DNA of 64,000 bases from Mycolicibacillus parakoreensis (lineage in GTDB: Bacteria; Actinomycetota; Actinomycetes; Mycobacteriales; Mycobacteriaceae), in contig NZ_CP092365.1 of assembly GCF_022370835.2 (NCBI RefSeq), positions 1,302,001-1,366,000 of the forward strand, given 5' to 3'. The notes beneath the pieces were generated by a model. That model saw only the letters and a list, made by a program, of their open reading frames with translations, searched no databases and had not been told where the DNA came from. Positions 59,470-64,000 of this stretch are shown in pieces (position 1 is the stretch's first letter; each line of letters begins with the position of its first letter). The position numbers and the translations under genes are program-made.

Positions 59470-61569
59470 ATGCACGAAACCGGCCGGGCGGCTGGGCCAG
59501 CACGGGCCGGATCGCTGCGCCCGGGCGAACTCGCCCAGGCTGCGGTGATGGCTGCGCTGTGCGCGGCGACCGCGGTGATCGCGGTGGTCGTCCCGTTCGC
59601 GGCGGGGTTGTCGCTGTTGGGCACCGTGCCGACGGGGTTGCTGGCCTACCGGTACCGGCTGCGGGCGCTGGTGGCCGCCACCGTCGGTGCCGGGCTGATC
59701 GCGTTTCTCATCGCCGGGCTCGGCGGGCTGATGACGGTGATCACCACCTCCTACATCGGCGGGCTCACCGGCACCATCAAGCGGCGCCGGCGCGGCACCC
59801 CCACGGTGGTCGCGGTCGCGCTGGTGGCCGGGGTGGTGTTCGGAGCGGCGGCGGTGGCGGCCTTGGCGGTGCTCTCCCGGCTGCGGCACCTGGTGTTCGC
59901 CGCGATCATGGCCAACGTCGACGGGCTCGCCTCGGCGATGCGCTGGTCGGCCGAGCGGGCGCACGCGGTGGCGGAGGTCTCCTGGCTGCACTGGCTCAGG
60001 CCGCTGTGGGCGCTGGGCATGTGGCTGGAGCCGGCCGCCGGCGGCCTGCAGCGGTTCTTCACCGTCGCGCTGGACTACTGGCCGGTGCTGCTGCTGGTGC
60101 ACGGGATGATCAGCATCGTCGGGGTCTCGCTGGTCGGATGGTGGGGGCTGTCGCGGGTTTTGGAGCGGCTGCGCGGGGTGCCCGACGTGCACAAGCTGGA
60201 CGCGCCGGCCGAGAGCGGTCCGATCGGCCCGGTGCCGGTGCGGTTCAGCGCCGTGCGCTACCGCTATCCGCACACCGACCGCGACGCGTTGCGGGAGGTC
60301 AGCCTGACCCTCAACCCGGGCGATCACCTGGCGGTCACCGGGCCCAACGGGGCGGGCAAGACCACGTTGATGCTGATCTTGGCGGGCCGTCACCCCACCG
60401 CCGGTGTGGTCGACCGGCCGGGCGCGGTCGGCCTAGGCCAGCCCGGCGGCACCGCGGTGGTGCTGCAGCACCCGGAGAGCCAGGTGTTGGGCACCCGGGT
60501 CGGCGACGACGTGGTGTGGGGGCTGCCCGCCGGCACCCGCACCGACGTCGACCGGCTCCTGGCCGAGGTGGGGCTGGCGGGGCTGGCCGAACGCGACACC
60601 GCCAGCCTCTCCGGCGGGGAACTGCAGCGCCTGGCGGTGGCCGCCGCGCTGGCGCGCGAACCCGCGCTGCTCATCGCCGACGAGGTGACCAGCATGGTCG
60701 ACCAGCAGGGCCGCGACGGCCTGCTGGGGGTGCTCGCCGGGTTGACCGAACGCCACGACACGGCGCTGGTGCACATCACCCACTTCGACGCCGAAGCGGC
60801 CTCCGCCGACCGGATCCTGGCGCTGAGCCCGTCGCGCGACAGCACCGGCACGCCGGTCGGCGACCCCGTCGAGGCCGCACCGGTGCGCCCGCGTGGACGA
60901 CCGGTGCTGGAGTTGCGCGGGGTCGGCCACGAGTACGGAAGCGGCACCCCGTGGGCCAACGTCGCCCTGCGCGACGTCGACCTGACCATCCACGACGGCG
61001 ACGGGGTGTTGATCCACGGCGGCAACGGGTCCGGCAAATCCACCCTGGCCTGGATCCTGGCCGGGCTGACCACGCCCACCACCGGCAGCTGTCTGCTGGA
61101 CGGCGAGCCGGTCAGCGACCAGGTCGGGGCGGTGGCGCTGTCGTTTCAGGCGGCGCGACTGCAGCTGATGCGCGGCCGGGTGGGCGGGGAGGTGGCCGCG
61201 GCCGCCGGGTTCGCCGCCGACGACCGGGAGCGGGTGGCCGCGGCGCTGGCCACGGTCGGTCTGGACGCGTCGCTGGCCGACCGGCGGATCAACCAGCTCA
61301 GCGGCGGCCAGATGCGCCGGGTGGTGCTGGCGGGACTGTTGGCCCGCTCACCGCGGGCGCTGATCCTCGACGAGCCGCTGGCCGGGCTGGACACCGAGAG
61401 CCAGCGCGGGCTGCAGAACCTGCTGGCGGGGCTGCGCCGGGACACCGGGCTGACCGTGGTGGTGATCTCCCACGACGCCGCCGGGATGGAGGGGTTGTGC
61501 CCGCGCACGGTCCACCTGGTCGCGGGCACCGTGCAGCCGGCGAGCGCACGCCAGGGAGGCGCGGCATGA
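59470..61569 (+). CDS. ECF-type transporter: membrane domain fused to two ATPase domains (Rv2326c-like)
   Basis: 699 residues in one chain. N-terminal S-component-like membrane region with about 5-6 hydrophobic segments (20-235), then two ABC ATPase domains. ATPase 1: Walker [11 protein letters not shown] (near 297), signature LSGGELQRL, Walker B LLIADEV. ATPase 2: Walker [11 protein letters not shown] (near 518), signature LSGGQMRRV, Walker [14 protein letters not shown] vitamin/cofactor or metal importer with the next gene; substrate not evident. Starts at ATG 59470. ATGA overlap with ecfT. Confidence 0.92.
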   Translation: MHETGRAAGPARAGSLRPGELAQAAVMAALCAATAVIAVVVPFAAGLSLLGTVPTGLLAYRYRLRALVAATVGAGLIAFLIAGLGGLMTVITTSYIGGLTGTIKRRRRGTPTVVAVALVAGVVFGAAAVAALAVLSRLRHLVFAAIMANVDGLASAMRWSAERAHAVAEVSWLHWLRPLWALGMWLEPAAGGLQRFFTVALDYWPVLLLVHGMISIVGVSLVGWWGLSRVLERLRGVPDVHKLDAPAESGPIGPVPVRFSAVRYRYPHTDRDALREVSLTLNPGDHLAVTGPNGAGKTTLMLILAGRHPTAGVVDRPGAVGLGQPGGTAVVLQHPESQVLGTRVGDDVVWGLPAGTRTDVDRLLAEVGLAGLAERDTASLSGGELQRLAVAAALAREPALLIADEVTSMVDQQGRDGLLGVLAGLTERHDTALVHITHFDAEAASADRILALSPSRDSTGTPVGDPVEAAPVRPRGRPVLELRGVGHEYGSGTPWANVALRDVDLTIHDGDGVLIHGGNGSGKSTLAWILAGLTTPTTGSCLLDGEPVSDQVGAVALSFQAARLQLMRGRVGGEVAAAAGFAADDRERVAAALATVGLDASLADRRINQLSGGQMRRVVLAGLLARSPRALILDEPLAGLDTESQRGLQNLLAGLRRDTGLTVVVISHDAAGMEGLCPRTVHLVAGTVQPASARQGGAA

Positions 61570-62390
61570 GCGCCGGGTCCTCGCGCCCGCCGCGCCCGGT
61601 GGTGCTGCTGCGCCCGGTGCCGGGCACCTCGGTCGTCCACGAGCTGTGGGCCGGCACCAAACTGCTGGCGGTCTCGGCGATCTCGGTGCTGTTGACGTTC
61701 TATCCGGGCTGGGTGCCGATCGCGGCGGTGGCGGCGCTGGTGCTGCTCGGGGCGCGGCTGGCGCACATCCCGGCCGGGGCGTTGCCGACGGTGCCGCGGC
61801 TGCTGTGGATTCTGCTGCTGATCGGCGGCGGGATGGCCGCCCTGGCCGGCGGCAGCCCGCAGCTGGGGCCACTCGAGCTGGGCGGACTGCTGCACTTCCT
61901 GCGGATCACCGCATTGTCGCTGGTGCTGCTCGGGCTCGGCGGCATGGTGTCGTGGACGACGAATGTGGCCGAGATCGCGCCCGCCGTCGCCACCCTGGGG
62001 CGGCCGCTGCGGCTGCTGCGCGTCCCGATCGACGACTGGTCGGTGACCCTGGCGTTGGCGTTGCGGGCGTTTCCGATGCTCATCGACGAATTCCGGGTGC
62101 TCTACGCCGCCCGGCGGCTGCGACCCACCCAGACGCCGAGAACGCGCCGGGAACGTCGCCGTCGGCGCGCCACCGAGGTGGTCGACCTGCTGGCCGCGGC
62201 GATGACGGTGACGCTGCGCCGCGCCGACGAGATGGGCGATGCGATCACCGCACGCGGCGGCACCGGTCAGATCTCGGCGCACCCGTCGGGGCCGAAGAAG
62301 GCCGACTGGTGGGCGTTGGCGATCGTGGCGACGGTCTGCGGCGCGGCGCTGGTGGCCGAGCTCACCGTCCTTTCGACCAGCAGGATGTAG
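61566..62390 (+). CDS. ECF transporter T-component (EcfT/CbiQ-like)
   Basis: 274 residues, about 5 membrane segments ([64 protein letters not shown]-terminal). The coupling helix region with the Ala-Arg-Gly motif appears as [13 protein letters not shown], and [10 protein letters not shown] is a second. Energy-coupling partner of the preceding S-A-A fusion; Rv2325c counterpart. Convergent with uspC, 3 bp apart. Confidence 0.92.
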   Translation: MSAGSSRPPRPVVLLRPVPGTSVVHELWAGTKLLAVSAISVLLTFYPGWVPIAAVAALVLLGARLAHIPAGALPTVPRLLWILLLIGGGMAALAGGSPQLGPLELGGLLHFLRITALSLVLLGLGGMVSWTTNVAEIAPAVATLGRPLRLLRVPIDDWSVTLALALRAFPMLIDEFRVLYAARRLRPTQTPRTRRERRRRRATEVVDLLAAAMTVTLRRADEMGDAITARGGTGQISAHPSGPKKADWWALAIVATVCGAALVAELTVLSTSRM

Positions 62391-62393
62391 CCG

Positions 62394-63731
62394 TCAGCGC
62401 GACCCGGCGGCGTTGGCGGCCCGCTGGGCGCGCGCCAGCGCGGTCGCCACGTCGGTGTGCCCGAGGAACATCTCGTCGAAGTACGGGCTGAGCGCGGCGA
62501 AACCCGCGGCGAACCCCGCCCCGCCGGGGGCGGGGATGCGCGGGCCGTCGAGGACGGCGAAGAACGGGCCGACATCCACGCCGCGGGCCTCCCAGTGCGC
62601 GAAGTACTCCCGCTGTGCGGCGATCACCGCCGGGATCGCGGTGCCGTCGAGCCCCAGGTAGCGGTTGCCCTCGCGGCTGCCCAGCCACGCCAGCACCGAA
62701 CGCACCGCCTGCGGGTGGGCGGTGGCGGCGTTGGCGGCCGCGGCGATGCCGTTGGTGACGCTGACCCGGCCCGCCGGCCCGGCCGGCAGCAGCGCCACCC
62801 CCCAGTCGAAGTCGGCCTGCTCGGCGACGGCGGCCAGGTTGTAGGTGCCGGATTGGAACAGCGCCATCCGGCCGGCCAGAAACCGGTTGCGGGAGAAGTC
62901 GCCGTTGGTGTTGGTCGCCGAGGCCGGCGGGGCGACGTGTGCGTCGTTGATCAACCCCACCAGGTAGTCGAACGCGGTGACCGCCGCGGGGTTGTCGAAC
63001 ACGAAGGTGTCGTCGGCGCGGAACCGGCCGCCGGCCGAGCCGATGTAGTTGAGGTAGATCGCCTGCATGTCGTTGGCGGCGTTGTAGCCCCACTGCCGCA
63101 CGCGGGCCGGGTCGAAGCCGGGGCTGTCGGCGCGGCGCCCGGCGGCGTCGACGGTGAGGCGCGCCAGCAGTCGGCGCAGCGTATCGGTGTCGTCGGGGGC
63201 CCAGCGCAGCGTCGCCAGCTCGGCCGGGGCGACGCCGGCGGCGGCGAGCAGCTCGGCGTTGTAGAACACCGCGATCCCGCCGTCGGTGAGCTGCGGCACC
63301 GCCCACAGCACGCCGTGGCGGGTGAACTGCTGCACCACCGCGGGCTCCCAGTCGGGGTGCGGGTCGCCGATCGCCAGCAGCTTGCCGTTGTCGGCGTAGT
63401 CGGCGAGGTAGGCCGCCGACACCCAGAAGATGTCGTCGGCCCCGCCACCGGCGACGTCGGTGCGCAACGCGTCGAAATAGTTCGCGTAGGCGACCAGGTT
63501 GATCTGCACCTCGATGTCGGGGTGGGCGGCGGAGAACTCCCGCAGGGACCGCCGGTAGGCCTCGGCGGCGCCGGGATCCCACAACCGCAGGGTCACCACC
63601 GTGGTGCCCCGGTGCCCGCCCGGGCCCACGTCGAGCAGCACCGCGGCACCCACCAGCAGCGCCGCCAGCGCGACCACCGCACCGGCGACCACCGTGGAGA
63701 ACCGCGGCCGCGCCGCCCCGCGGGCACTCAT
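62394..63731 (-). CDS. uspC: UspC, ABC sugar-binding lipoprotein/secreted protein
   Basis: 445 residues, family 1 solute-binding protein. N-terminal hydrophobic segment (VVAGAVVALAALLVGAAVLL) without a lipobox Cys, so probably membrane-anchored or cleaved. Seen: VVTLRLWDPGAAEAYRRSL, DIFWVSAAYLADYADNGKLL, FSRNRFLAGRMALFQSGTYNL. In M. tuberculosis UspC binds amino sugars and works with UspA/UspB. ATG 63731 overlaps the uspB stop by 4 bp. Confidence 0.92.
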   Translation of the reverse strand: MSARGAARPRFSTVVAGAVVALAALLVGAAVLLDVGPGGHRGTTVVTLRLWDPGAAEAYRRSLREFSAAHPDIEVQINLVAYANYFDALRTDVAGGGADDIFWVSAAYLADYADNGKLLAIGDPHPDWEPAVVQQFTRHGVLWAVPQLTDGGIAVFYNAELLAAAGVAPAELATLRWAPDDTDTLRRLLARLTVDAAGRRADSPGFDPARVRQWGYNAANDMQAIYLNYIGSAGGRFRADDTFVFDNPAAVTAFDYLVGLINDAHVAPPASATNTNGDFSRNRFLAGRMALFQSGTYNLAAVAEQADFDWGVALLPAGPAGRVSVTNGIAAAANAATAHPQAVRSVLAWLGSREGNRYLGLDGTAIPAVIAAQREYFAHWEARGVDVGPFFAVLDGPRIPAPGGAGFAAGFAALSPYFDEMFLGHTDVATALARAQRAANAAGSR

Positions 63732-64000
63732 TTGAGCCCCGTGACCACGATCGAGCGCACCACCTGGCGCTGGAACAGCACGAACAGCAGCACCAGCGGT
63801 GCGATCGCCACGGTGGTGGCGGCCATCACCAGCGTCCACTGGGCGTTGTACTGCGACTGCAGCCCGGCGGTGGCCACCGTGAGCACCCGCCACTTCGCCC
63901 CGCTGGTGATCACCAGCGGCCACATGAAGTTGTTCCACTGCGACACCACGGTGATCAGCGTCAACGTCACCAGGATGCCCCGGCTGGCCGGCACCACCAC
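63728..64000 (-). CDS. uspB: UspB, ABC sugar permease, partial
   Basis: Last 90 codons or so; the N-terminus lies beyond the window. Contains the end of the binding-protein-dependent permease domain: QWNNFMWPLVITSGAKWRVLTVATAGLQ, a membrane segment ATTVAIAPLVLLFVLFQ, and the end RQVVRSIVVTGLK. Forms the inner membrane channel with UspA. Same operon as uspC. Confidence 0.9.
   Translation of the reverse strand: MVVPASRGILVTLTLITVVSQWNNFMWPLVITSGAKWRVLTVATAGLQSQYNAQWTLVMAATTVAIAPLVLLFVLFQRQVVRSIVVTGLK

Overview
The window is from a high-GC actinobacterium, almost certainly a Mycobacterium-type organism. The evidence is a complete mycobactin (mbt) locus with IdeR-type iron boxes, a PPE protein, an MTB12/CFP-2-type secreted antigen, UspB/UspC, and a gene order that closely follows the M. 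tuberculosis Rv2376c-Rv2341 and Rv2326c-Rv2316 neighbourhoods as I remember them. Names and family statements come from sequence recognition; no database was searched.

Region 1 (1-29113) is iron acquisition. An IdeR-flanked secreted protein of unknown function (partial) diverges from mbtK. Then come mbtN-mbtM-mbtL and mbtA on the minus strand, and mbtB on the plus strand. A PPE gene resembling the ESX-3 PPE4 points toward mbtB. A second IdeR-controlled promoter then drives a tightly overlapping operon of a 22-codon leader ORF, mbtT, mbtC, mbtD, mbtE, mbtF, mbtG and mbtH. The sets known in M. tuberculosis as mbt-1 (core assembly) and mbt-2 (lipid side chain, mbtK-N) are contiguous here; mbtI and mbtJ are not in the window. 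The assembly logic is as follows. MbtA loads salicylate on MbtB, which adds Ser/Thr and cyclises it. MbtE and MbtF add further residues, MbtC/MbtD make the beta-hydroxy acid, MbtG hydroxylates lysine, MbtL/M/N/K make and attach the unsaturated acyl chain, and MbtH supports the adenylation domains. The key oddity is MbtE, which has two complete C-A-T modules. The locus therefore has four adenylation domains where the usual mycobactin scheme needs three, and the extra domain has lost the Asp that holds the alpha-amino group of amino-acid substrates.

Region 2 (29229-49515) is conserved housekeeping: an MTB12-type antigen, hrcA-dnaJ2-rsmE, phoH-ybeY-CorC-like-CDA-like-era, amiA2, recO-uppS and a small conserved gene. 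These are followed by the zinc regulators smtB-furB diverging from glyS, a TPM-domain envelope protein, dgt, dnaG, a small membrane protein and tRNA-Asn. A block of 29-bp tandem repeats and a large hairpin lie at the 3' end of furB.

Region 3 (49525-64000) is more variable. It holds a small unknown gene, a nitrate reductase-flavoprotein fusion broken by one extra base, lppP, and an IS110-family element whose long non-coding end may encode a bridge RNA. Then come an acyl-CoA oxidase-like gene, a phytase-like lipoprotein, a MarR regulator diverging from an ECF-type vitamin/cofactor transporter, and the uspC/uspB sugar ABC transporter running off the right edge. No CRISPR array, rRNA or prophage was seen.
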